Shown: positions 9,725-17,387 of the stretch, piece after piece
How the letters are laid out: each line of letters opens with the position of its first letter
Numbering within the stretch: position 1 is the stretch's first letter
DNA from: Arenibacter aquaticus
GTDB lineage: Bacteria > Bacteroidota > Bacteroidia > Flavobacteriales > Flavobacteriaceae
Assembly (NCBI RefSeq): GCF_003957295.1
Contig: NZ_RQPJ01000021.1
Span: 790,210 to 854,209, forward strand
Length of the DNA stretch: 64,000 nt
Direction of reading: 5' to 3'
Translations under genes and position numbers: made by a program
Notes under the pieces: model-generated
Told to the model about the DNA's origin: nothing
What the model saw: only the letters and a program-made list of their open reading frames with translations
Database searches by the model: none

Positions 9725-10194
9725 AAATGACTTAAAACCGGAAAAATTATACCTTTTATAATAATAGTTGGGACGCCAATCAAAAAGCCCGTTATGTATC
9801 CTTGGTAGATATTGATTGGGGAGGCGACTACCAGGTTGAAAATATCAGGAAAGTTTTTGGATGACCTATTTGAACGGTAATATTGCCGGTTAAGAATCTG
9901 GCACCTTAAAAGTTGGTTTGGCCAGCTCCCTACCCTAATAGGACCTACGAAATGGATCACTGATCACGGCCCTATAATATTTCCTGAAGATAATGAAACC
10001 CGATGCTTCAAAAACAAAATCATTTACAAAGGTCTGTTCTTTAGGGGGTGGTTCCCTAAAAGTGTTCAGATTTGCTATACTTGAGGCGTACCTACAGTCC
10101 ATAGTGATCTTCTCATAAGTTTTGCTCCCTATGCTAGGATAATTGCCATTTTTTTTGTCCTAATTATTTAGGGTTCATAACTTTGCCGGCCGAT
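9725..10194. other. Intergenic region with a possible decayed coding remnant
   Basis: No intact gene is present. On the plus strand, 9736-9864 is open without a start codon and reads like real protein (YNNSWDANQKARYVS, later DIDWGGDYQVENI) before a TGA. Further protein-like fragments interrupted by stops follow to about 9960. This may be the remains of a larger gene, perhaps from the adjacent carbohydrate block. I do not recognise the family. The rest of the spacer to 10194 shows nothing clear. Confidence 0.35.
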
Positions 10195-10812
10195 ATGAAA
10201 AAGCAATTAAAAAGGGGGTATAGAATTAGTAAATATGTGGTGTACAAGGAAACCCTTATTGATCCATCGGAATTATTTTGGTCCTTCCTAGGTTCATTTT
10301 GTGGTATAGCTACCATTGGGCTTATTCAAAGTTATTATCTGACCCCATCGGACAATATACTGCTAATAGGTTCCTTTGGTGCTACTAGTGTCCTTATCTA
10401 CGGAGCTATACAGAGTCCGTTGGCCCAACCTCGGAACCTAATAGCTGGTCACCTCATAAGTGCTTTTATAGGAGTAAGTATCTTTCATATCCTTGGTGAT
10501 ATTCTTTGGTTGGCCGCCGCTTTGGCCGTGTCTCTATCCATTATCGCCATGCAAATTAGTAAAACCCTACACCCTCCGGGAGGGGCCACGGCCTTAATAG
10601 CCGTAATGGGCTCGGAAAAAATAACCGACCTAAGCTATGGATATATATTTTTTCCCGTATTAAGCGGTTTAACCATAATGTTATTGCTGGCCTTGGTTTT
10701 TAACAATATTACACCCAACAGAAAATATCCTACGGACGACAAATTCTCCAGAACCTTTAAATGGATGGTGACCCCTGCGAAATCTAAAATCCAAAAAATA
10801 AGAAATAAGTAA
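10195..10812 (+). CDS. HPP family membrane protein
   Basis: A 205-residue inner-membrane protein with four to five hydrophobic helices and the diagnostic HPPGGATALIAVMGS segment near the middle (PF04982, HPP family). Some HPP proteins of cyanobacteria have been linked to nitrite transport; the role here is unknown. A TTG 12 bp upstream (10183) would add four residues, but the ATG at 10195 is preferred because TTG starts are uncommon in this phylum. It stands alone between the remnant region and the histidine kinase gene. Confidence 0.8.
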   Translation: MKKQLKRGYRISKYVVYKETLIDPSELFWSFLGSFCGIATIGLIQSYYLTPSDNILLIGSFGATSVLIYGAIQSPLAQPRNLIAGHLISAFIGVSIFHILGDILWLAAALAVSLSIIAMQISKTLHPPGGATALIAVMGSEKITDLSYGYIFFPVLSGLTIMLLLALVFNNITPNRKYPTDDKFSRTFKWMVTPAKSKIQKIRNK

Positions 10813-10994
10813 GAGGTGGCTAACATAACAGCTACACCATGGCTTATGCCCATACGTTTATAACTTTAACCTTATTTATAATCAATACGGCAATAAGGGT
10901 GCTCAAAAATTATTAAACACTAAAAAGTTAGCTATAATGTTATTATATCTGGTGTCTTTGGCGTAAATTTACAGGTATATCTACCTACAGTACT

Positions 10995-12665
10995 ATGTCA
11001 GAATTCTCTACCAGGCGTATCAAACTGGTCTTTTCCCTGTCCTTATTAACAACCCTTATCTCTATAATTTGGTTTTTTATTGCAAGAGGCTTGGATATGT
11101 CCCTATTAAGCAATTACATAGGCGCCACTGTGCCTTTTTTTATATTATCGGCCTTTATTTCCAAAAAGGGAAACCTTACCCTGGCCCGTTTTATCTATAT
11201 GATCGCTTTTAACCTGAGCGTAACCCTAACAGCATCCTTTATAGGAAAAGCAGGTAGTGTAGAATTTATTCTAATGTTTGCCTTGGCGCTGCCTTTTGTC
11301 ATGTTTTCTTTTAGACGGGAAAAATCTTTAATTGTCTTTTTTTCCGCACTCTCCATGTTGTTATGGTTTCTATTGTATTTCACCAATTTCGACCTCTTTA
11401 CATCTATCCATATGGATCAAGAAATGGCAAGTACCTACGTGTACCCCATCTCTGTAGTCACCACAATTGTGCTAGTTACCTATCAGCTTATATTTTTCTC
11501 CTATATAAATGCACAATACTATTCCAAAATCTATAATCAGCGCGAAGAAGCTATTGAAGCCTCTAATTCCAAGTCGCGTTTTTTAAGTATGATGAGTCAT
11601 GAAATACGTACACCATTAAATGCCGTTATTGGCCTTTCCCACATTCTGGGAGATACCAATCCTAGAAAGGACCAGGAACAAAATATAGAAGCATTGAACT
11701 ACTCTGGTAAAATACTGCTCAATCTTCTGAACAATGTATTGGATTTTAGCAAAATGGAATCAACAAAAATAGAGCTCGATCCTATTCCCACCAATATCAT
11801 GGCTGCAGTGAAGCAAATTAAAAAAATACACGAGCCCAGTTGTATTAGAAAAGGAATTACGCTTAAACTGGCTATTGATGAAGAAATTCCACTGGTGTGG
11901 TTAGACGTAGTACGCTTTAATCAGGTAATTAATAATCTGGTCTCCAATGCCATAAAGTTTACAGATGAAGGAACTGTAACCCTAAAAATAGCAAAAAGGT
12001 CCTTGGCAGATGAAACAATAATATTAAGTACAGAAATAATAGATACAGGAATTGGTATTCCAAAAGATCAACAAGAAAAAATATGGCAGGCCTTTACCCA
12101 AGCTTCAAGTAGTACCAACAGGCTTTATGGGGGAACTGGACTAGGGCTACCCATAGTAAAAAGTATTGTTGAAGCTATGGGATCTAAAATGGAAATTGAT
12201 AGTGAGAAAGGACTGGGCAGTCGTTTTTATTTTGATTTGAATCTAAAATTGGCCACTAATCAGGAGTTGGAACGAGCCTCATACAAAAAAGAGCACCAAC
12301 TTAATGGTAAGCGTATTTTATTGGTAGAAGACAATCAAATAAACGTAATGGTGGGCAAGCAAATATTGGAAAAGGCTAAATTGGAAGTTGATGTGGCCTA
12401 TGACGGACTTGAGGCTGTAGAAAAGGTCAGGGAGAAAGAATATGATGCTGTATTAATGGACATTCAAATGCCGCACATGGACGGTTATTCAGCCTCAAAG
12501 GAAATCAGAAAATTTAATACCACTATACCTATCTTGGCCCTATCTGCCTCCGTGTTTATGGAGGTGAAAAGCAAAATTCTTGAAAGTGGTATGAACGGAT
12601 TTATTTTTAAACCCTTTGATCCAAATGGCCTACTGGATAAGATAGAAGAAGCCGTTAGCACTTAG
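10995..12665 (+). CDS. Hybrid sensor histidine kinase/response regulator
   Basis: A 556-residue membrane-bound hybrid kinase. Residues 10-170 form about six transmembrane helices with almost no periplasmic domain, suggesting it senses a membrane or intracellular signal. A HisKA domain follows with SHEIRTPLNAVIG (phosphoacceptor His202), then the ATP-binding N box NNLVSNAIKF (313-322), G1 DTGIGI (350-355) and G2 GGTGLGL (379-385). The C-terminal receiver domain begins near 439 (ILLVEDNQIN) with Asp489 as phosphoacceptor and Lys in FKPFDP. There is no DNA-binding domain, so it must pass phosphate to a partner outside the window or signal by protein contact. It is flanked by unrelated genes and followed by a hairpin. 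Confidence 0.92.
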   Translation: MSEFSTRRIKLVFSLSLLTTLISIIWFFIARGLDMSLLSNYIGATVPFFILSAFISKKGNLTLARFIYMIAFNLSVTLTASFIGKAGSVEFILMFALALPFVMFSFRREKSLIVFFSALSMLLWFLLYFTNFDLFTSIHMDQEMASTYVYPISVVTTIVLVTYQLIFFSYINAQYYSKIYNQREEAIEASNSKSRFLSMMSHEIRTPLNAVIGLSHILGDTNPRKDQEQNIEALNYSGKILLNLLNNVLDFSKMESTKIELDPIPTNIMAAVKQIKKIHEPSCIRKGITLKLAIDEEIPLVWLDVVRFNQVINNLVSNAIKFTDEGTVTLKIAKRSLADETIILSTEIIDTGIGIPKDQQEKIWQAFTQASSSTNRLYGGTGLGLPIVKSIVEAMGSKMEIDSEKGLGSRFYFDLNLKLATNQELERASYKKEHQLNGKRILLVEDNQINVMVGKQILEKAKLEVDVAYDGLEAVEKVREKEYDAVLMDIQMPHMDGYSASKEIRKFNTTIPILALSASVFMEVKSKILESGMNGFIFKPFDPNGLLDKIEEAVST

Positions 12666-12714
12666 TACTGGAATTAACATGTTAAATCCTTACGACATTG
12701 ATTTATTATAAAAG

Positions 12715-12743
12715 CAACGGACCGTTTAATTAACGGCCCGTTG
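12715..12743. terminator. Terminator hairpin between convergent genes
   Basis: CAACGG-A-CCGTT pairs with AACGG-C-CCGTTG around a short TAATT-type loop. It lies between the stop codons of the histidine kinase (plus) and the His-rich protein (minus). Read on the minus strand it is followed by CTTTTATAA, which fits a rho-independent terminator for the minus-strand gene best. Confidence 0.6.
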
Positions 12744-12786
12744 TATACATTAACTGTCTATATTTACTCCTAATAAAATAGAAGTA

Positions 12787-13935
12787 TTATTCCATTTTAA
12801 GCACGGCAAACTTGCCTTTGTTCCAACCGTGCACCAATAAATATAATTGCTTTGTACCGTTCGCTTTTTCAACGAAATGGGGCCACACTTGATGAATATT
12901 CGTTAGAACAGGGATATCCAGATCTCCTGGAATTACTGTGGACACCAATTCCTCACCGCTGTGCACATAGACCGGGGCAGATTTTTGGTCCCCAATAGCA
13001 CTTAGTGCATTCAGGAAAAAATGCTCTGTTTTATAGGATACATTACATACCAAACTACCCTCTGGAATATCCTTAAAGGTTTCTACAAACTTACCTTTTT
13101 TAGTGAATTTAACTACCTGCCCAGCTGCGCGGTTAGCTACCAAGATATGCTTATTGTGGGCATAGATACCATGAGCGGTCTGGAATTGTCCTGGTTTATC
13201 ACCCTTTCCACCCCAAGCCAGCTTGCCCCACTGCCAATTACCGCCTTTTTCCTTTATGGTCATTACAAAATCTCCTTTGGAGTAACCATGCGCAACATAC
13301 AAGGTTCCTTTTAAATAGGTAACATCGGTTACCCCAAAATTACTGTCTTCCCTAGAAAAGAAATCATTGGCCTCTTTAAAGTTGAATTCGGTTCCCACCG
13401 GTTTTAGAATTTCACTTACCACGGTCCCGTCCAGTGTCAATACCAAAACTCTTTTGCCTTCCTGTGCAAGGGCGAGGTATTTCTTGCCTTTATGAACAAA
13501 AAAGACTATTCCATGTATGTTATCCTTTAAGCGCTCATCTGTACCAATAACCGTCCACTTGCTAAGATCTGGGCTAATGGAACATAGTCCATATCCCGGT
13601 ATACCCGTGTATACAATTCCCGTTTCCGGGTCTTCATTAAAGCCTCCGTGCATTCCTGGTTCAAATTCTTGGGCTTCCTTAGGAAATGCTGCTGTAAGTT
13701 CCTGGTCATAGGAAAAAACAAATGCCCCTTGCCCGGTTACCAACTGTGCCTTTTCGGGGTTGTGGTGATCTTGTAAATGGGTATGTTTATGATGGTGATC
13801 CAAAACCGCATAATCATGAGCGTGATGTGTGTGGTCATGTGGGTGATTGTGTTGGGGCTCTTGTGCCCTTACATTTTCTAAAAATCCTAAAAGCGATACC
13901 ATTAGTACGCCTGCTACTGTTGTTCTTTTTACCAT
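12787..13935 (-). CDS. Secreted beta-propeller-like protein with a histidine-rich N-terminal segment
   Basis: A 382-residue exported protein of unknown function. After a signal peptide (about residues 1-24, ending in VRAQ) there is a segment at 29-58 holding 14 histidines mixed with Asp and Asn, which should bind transition metals such as Zn, Cu or Ni. The remainder has repeated motifs of an NHL/six-bladed propeller kind, for example GKGDKPGQFQTAHGIYAHN followed by ILVANRAAGQVVKF. Such domains often bind ligands, and His-rich linkers are common in Zn-uptake proteins. It is convergent with the histidine kinase gene and has the same orientation as the hydrolase gene upstream on the minus strand, 114 bp away. 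The fold call is moderate; the function is open. Confidence 0.6.
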   Translation of the reverse strand: MVKRTTVAGVLMVSLLGFLENVRAQEPQHNHPHDHTHHAHDYAVLDHHHKHTHLQDHHNPEKAQLVTGQGAFVFSYDQELTAAFPKEAQEFEPGMHGGFNEDPETGIVYTGIPGYGLCSISPDLSKWTVIGTDERLKDNIHGIVFFVHKGKKYLALAQEGKRVLVLTLDGTVVSEILKPVGTEFNFKEANDFFSREDSNFGVTDVTYLKGTLYVAHGYSKGDFVMTIKEKGGNWQWGKLAWGGKGDKPGQFQTAHGIYAHNKHILVANRAAGQVVKFTKKGKFVETFKDIPEGSLVCNVSYKTEHFFLNALSAIGDQKSAPVYVHSGEELVSTVIPGDLDIPVLTNIHQVWPHFVEKANGTKQLYLLVHGWNKGKFAVLKME

Positions 13936-14049
13936 GGTTGGTCTGTGATTATTTTTTGTGAAAGTTAATTATTCCTGCTCTAACATTAAAGTCTAAAAGG
14001 CATTTTAATATCACTTCCAGAAAAAGCCTGTTGTACTACCCCAAGATTA

Positions 14050-16230
14050 TCAATCCGCAATAAATTGGTTTATAAGGGTCATACCATCAAAATCTGGATC
14101 CCTATAATCCACAGAAAAGTTCTCTACTTTATCCATGGCTTTAAGGTTCTCCCTTACAAAATCCCAGGCTCTTAAGGATCTAGTAGCTACTGCCCCATCA
14201 TCATTACCAAGGACAAGGATTATTTTTTTATCGGCCATGAGGGTTGCCAAATCCGGCAGGTCATAATGAGGCAAAGCCCCTGCAACGCTAAAAGGAATAT
14301 GAGCCGGGTCATAGTCCTTGTTGGCTACAATAGACTCAAAGGACAGCAACGGATCTATACATAAGATACCAGTCACCTCCAATCCCAAAACTGAAGCATG
14401 CAATAAACTGGAGTTAAAACCGCCTTTACTAACCCCTATAATTTTTTTATCGCCCATATTCAGTTCTTCACTGCAGAGCTGAACAGCGGCTTGTATTGCT
14501 TTCGTATGTACCGCCACTGTACTCCTGCCGTTCAATATACCGGCAAACCACTGATTGTAGGAGGTATTGTTAAAATAGGCGTCCCCTTTTAGATAGCCCG
14601 GCCCCAATTCTCCATATCCCGGAAGATCGGGCACCAAAACAGTTAGTCCGTTTTGGGCCAATTTAATGGGCATGGCATACGCCTCATCCGATTTCTTATC
14701 CTCCATATTATCTAGGTAAAGTACCAACTTTCCCTTGGGTTGTTTGGGCAGGAAGATTACAAGTGGAATTATTTTATCCCCTTCTTGGGCTATGAGGTAT
14801 TTATTAAGGAAATAGGTTTCAAATTCGGTCTGACCGGAAAAAATCAACTTTCCATTAATTTCATTTTCAGAATAGCCCGTGATTGTTGCCACCTTTTCCT
14901 TTAGACCCAACAGATGCTGTTCCAATTGTACTCGTTTTTCTTTTAAGATCTCTATATTTTTTTGGGTCAGTGAAGCGTTTAAATCATACAGAAATTTACT
15001 CCCTAGCGATGTTGAAAGCTGGCCTGTTTTGGTTACATACAATTCTTCTACGGGAAAAATAACTACTTCCTCATCCTGGGCGTTTCCGGGATTATCCAAA
15101 TGCTTTTGAAAAAATGCATACATGGATTCCCTATTTTTCTGGGTAGACATATGCCCAGCATTGTCCTCTACCTTTTGTAAGTTCTCTTCCTTTCCAAATG
15201 CCCTATACGCCATTCTTGCTTCTTTATAGGTGTTCCTAGCCCCTTGTATGCTAAAAATATCCCTGGTAGTGGTGATCATCAAGGTCGGTTTTGGTGCCCT
15301 CACTTCCAAAAGATCTGCGTGATCCAGACCAAGTTGTATGCCATAGGGAAAATTCTGCTCGGCATCCTGTGGTCCACCTGATTTTAATTGATACTCCAAA
15401 GTAGTAAGATAACATTCCGGAGCAGCTGCCTTAATACGAGGGTCGAAGGCTGCAATATAGGCCGACTGTGTCCCCCCACCAGACCTACCCGTTATCCCGA
15501 TGCGCTCCTTGTCTACCTCTTTCCTACTTAATAAATAATCTACTGCCCGTATACCATCCCAAATCATATATTTAGCTGCAGATTCCCCATTAATAAACAA
15601 CTGTGCCCCTGGATAGGAGTGTTCCCTAGTAGGTCCAAATGGAGACTTTCCTGCCTTTGGGTCAAAATACTGGGCTCTTTCACCCTGTCCATAAGGATCA
15701 AAAGCCAAAACGGCAAAACCCTTTTTAACCAGGTTTAATATTACATGCTGATAGCCTTCACTCCTAAAGGCCAAATCACTGTGTCCGCTACAATAAATTA
15801 TAGTGGGCAGTTTCTTTCTTTTGCTATTGGGGATAAAAAAAGCAGCCGTTACCTTTACCCCGGGAAGGGACTCAAAATATAGTTTCTCTACACTATACCC
15901 CTCTTTTTTTATCTTTTGGGTCACAACAGGGTTTAAGGGAGTTTTATCTGGAAAATTTCCCAATGAAGTTAAGAACTTCTCTTTTACCAATTCCTGTCTT
16001 GCCATCCAATCTTGTTTCGTCTTTAGTTTACCAATAGATTCCTTTCTATTGGCCAGGCTGTGAAAAGATAGTTCGCTTTGTTGCTTATACAGTGTATTCT
16101 CGGCATCCGAATAATACTTCCAGAAATCGAGCACAGAATAATTTGTTTGGGAATAGATTACAATGGAATTAAAGAAGCAGACTAGAGATAATCCAAATAA
16201 AAGGAAGGGCAATTTAACCGTTTTGGGCAT
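14050..16230 (-). CDS. Secreted two-domain alpha/beta-hydrolase (acetyl xylan esterase/dienelactone hydrolase-like)
   Basis: A 726-residue exported protein with a hydrophobic signal at 7-28. The first half is an alpha/beta-hydrolase with an oxyanion-region motif IIYCSGH (144-150), FDPYGQGER (177-185) and the nucleophile elbow GITGRSGGG (245-253, Ser250); a catalytic His is likely in NAGHMS. The second half is another hydrolase-like domain with GVSKGG as a second elbow and DLPGYGELG before it. This arrangement is seen in Bacteroidota enzymes annotated as acetyl xylan esterase or prolyl-oligopeptidase-like proteins. It probably removes acyl or methyl ester groups from a polysaccharide in the periplasm. 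It is divergent from the propeller-lyase pair at 16407-19490, with a shared regulatory region. Confidence 0.75.
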   Translation of the reverse strand: MPKTVKLPFLLFGLSLVCFFNSIVIYSQTNYSVLDFWKYYSDAENTLYKQQSELSFHSLANRKESIGKLKTKQDWMARQELVKEKFLTSLGNFPDKTPLNPVVTQKIKKEGYSVEKLYFESLPGVKVTAAFFIPNSKRKKLPTIIYCSGHSDLAFRSEGYQHVILNLVKKGFAVLAFDPYGQGERAQYFDPKAGKSPFGPTREHSYPGAQLFINGESAAKYMIWDGIRAVDYLLSRKEVDKERIGITGRSGGGTQSAYIAAFDPRIKAAAPECYLTTLEYQLKSGGPQDAEQNFPYGIQLGLDHADLLEVRAPKPTLMITTTRDIFSIQGARNTYKEARMAYRAFGKEENLQKVEDNAGHMSTQKNRESMYAFFQKHLDNPGNAQDEEVVIFPVEELYVTKTGQLSTSLGSKFLYDLNASLTQKNIEILKEKRVQLEQHLLGLKEKVATITGYSENEINGKLIFSGQTEFETYFLNKYLIAQEGDKIIPLVIFLPKQPKGKLVLYLDNMEDKKSDEAYAMPIKLAQNGLTVLVPDLPGYGELGPGYLKGDAYFNNTSYNQWFAGILNGRSTVAVHTKAIQAAVQLCSEELNMGDKKIIGVSKGGFNSSLLHASVLGLEVTGILCIDPLLSFESIVANKDYDPAHIPFSVAGALPHYDLPDLATLMADKKIILVLGNDDGAVATRSLRAWDFVRENLKAMDKVENFSVDYRDPDFDGMTLINQFIAD

Positions 16231-16278
16231 AGCATAGATATTGGTGAAAAACCTAAAAAATTAGCCTGAATATAATTA

Positions 16279-16292
16279 TTTAATCGTTTAAA
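16279..16292. promoter_or_regulatory. LacI-type operator candidate in divergent promoter region
   Basis: TTTAATCGTTTAAA is a near-perfect palindrome with the AAnCGnTT core used by LacI-family regulators. It lies 48 bp upstream of the minus-strand hydrolase start and 115 bp upstream of the plus-strand propeller gene, so one repressor could control both directions. The regulator gene is not in the window. Confidence 0.45.
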
Positions 16293-16310
16293 CCATAAAA
16301 TAGTGCTATT

Positions 16311-16318
16311 TACATTTG
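16311..16318 (+). promoter_or_regulatory. Bacteroidota -7 promoter box (TACATTTG)
   Basis: TACATTTG matches the TAnnTTTG consensus and would drive the propeller and lyase genes with a leader of about 80 nt. No clear TTG -33 element is seen at the expected spacing; the LacI-type palindrome occupies that area. Confidence 0.4.
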
Positions 16319-16406
16319 AAAATAGTAGTTTTAAGCATACGCATGGGAATCACATAAAACTTAATTCCTAACCGCCCATGCCTAAAAAAGTAGCACGTTA
16401 TTCTCT

Positions 16407-17333
16407 ATGGGACTAAAACAATCATGGCTCATTTTTTTTATAATGCTAAACCTTGGGCTATATCCCGTGGTGAGTGTTGGTCAGAGCGTAAGAAATATAA
16501 TGACTGCTTTTGAGGGATTGAGTTCCAACCCTGAGCTTATCAGCATAAAAAATAAAATTGATATCCCTGCAGAAAACGGACATTTTCAAGGAGTACAGTT
16601 AATAGAGAGGGATGGGAAAGAAAAACTTATTGTATCTGGAAGTTCTAAAACGGAGGCCTATTTATTGCAAATAGACCTGACCAAAAAAAAAACAGATACC
16701 CTAATACGTTTAATGGGCGATCCCTACCGGCATGCTGGTGGGATACAAATAAGTGACCCCTATTTGATAGTGGGTATTGAGGATAATATATTAAAAACCA
16801 CCTCCAAAGTCTGTTTATATCCTTACCGGGACAAAAGCTTCTACAAAGCCCATCCAAGCATCACGATTGAGCGTAAAGGGAAGCCCAAGCAAAAAACGGC
16901 CGGAGCCACTGGATTATTAAAAATGGACGACCACTATTTAGCTATAGTGGCAAATTGGGATTCACGGAATTGGGACTTTTACCAAATAGATCCTGAAAAA
17001 AGGACACAGCAGTTACTCACTAGTTTTGCCGTACCAGAAGATTGGGGCAGCTATCAATCCGTTAATCTCATAAAAGATAAAAATGCTATTTATGCTTTAG
17101 GTTTTTACTCCAAAAAAAAGTTGGGACATACAGATTTAATCCTGGTCCGAAACCTGTCTTCACAGGAACTTATAATGGAGAAAATGGGCACAAAAACCTT
17201 TAAATCCAAGAACAAAGTGGATTTTAATGCCGCTGTTGGCCTACATGTAAATCCTCAGGGGCGACTGTATATATGGGCCACCCAAACCAATCCAGGGAAA
17301 AAGATCCAGATCAATAAATACACCTCACACTAA
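16407..17333 (+). CDS. Secreted protein of unknown function, propeller-like
   Basis: A 308-residue exported protein with a signal peptide ending near residue 26 (VSVGQ). It is rich in short beta-strand patterns (GVQLIERDGKEKLIVSGSS, YLLQIDL, GGIQISDPYLIVGIED) that suggest a beta-propeller, but I do not recognise the family. It ends 54 bp before the heparinase-type lyase gene on the same strand, so the two are probably one transcript. By context it may bind oligosaccharides or assist the lyase; this is inference. The start is the first ATG, followed at once by a hydrophobic stretch. Confidence 0.6.
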   Translation: MGLKQSWLIFFIMLNLGLYPVVSVGQSVRNIMTAFEGLSSNPELISIKNKIDIPAENGHFQGVQLIERDGKEKLIVSGSSKTEAYLLQIDLTKKKTDTLIRLMGDPYRHAGGIQISDPYLIVGIEDNILKTTSKVCLYPYRDKSFYKAHPSITIERKGKPKQKTAGATGLLKMDDHYLAIVANWDSRNWDFYQIDPEKRTQQLLTSFAVPEDWGSYQSVNLIKDKNAIYALGFYSKKKLGHTDLILVRNLSSQELIMEKMGTKTFKSKNKVDFNAAVGLHVNPQGRLYIWATQTNPGKKIQINKYTSH

Positions 17334-17387
17334 AAACCGAAATAAACACCTAAAAACGACCATAGACCATATAAATTTTGTAATGCC

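Noticed and set aside
9331-9960. 209-residue minus-strand frame
   Set aside because: Its larger part is antisense to the well-supported SDR gene; composition is that of a shadow frame.
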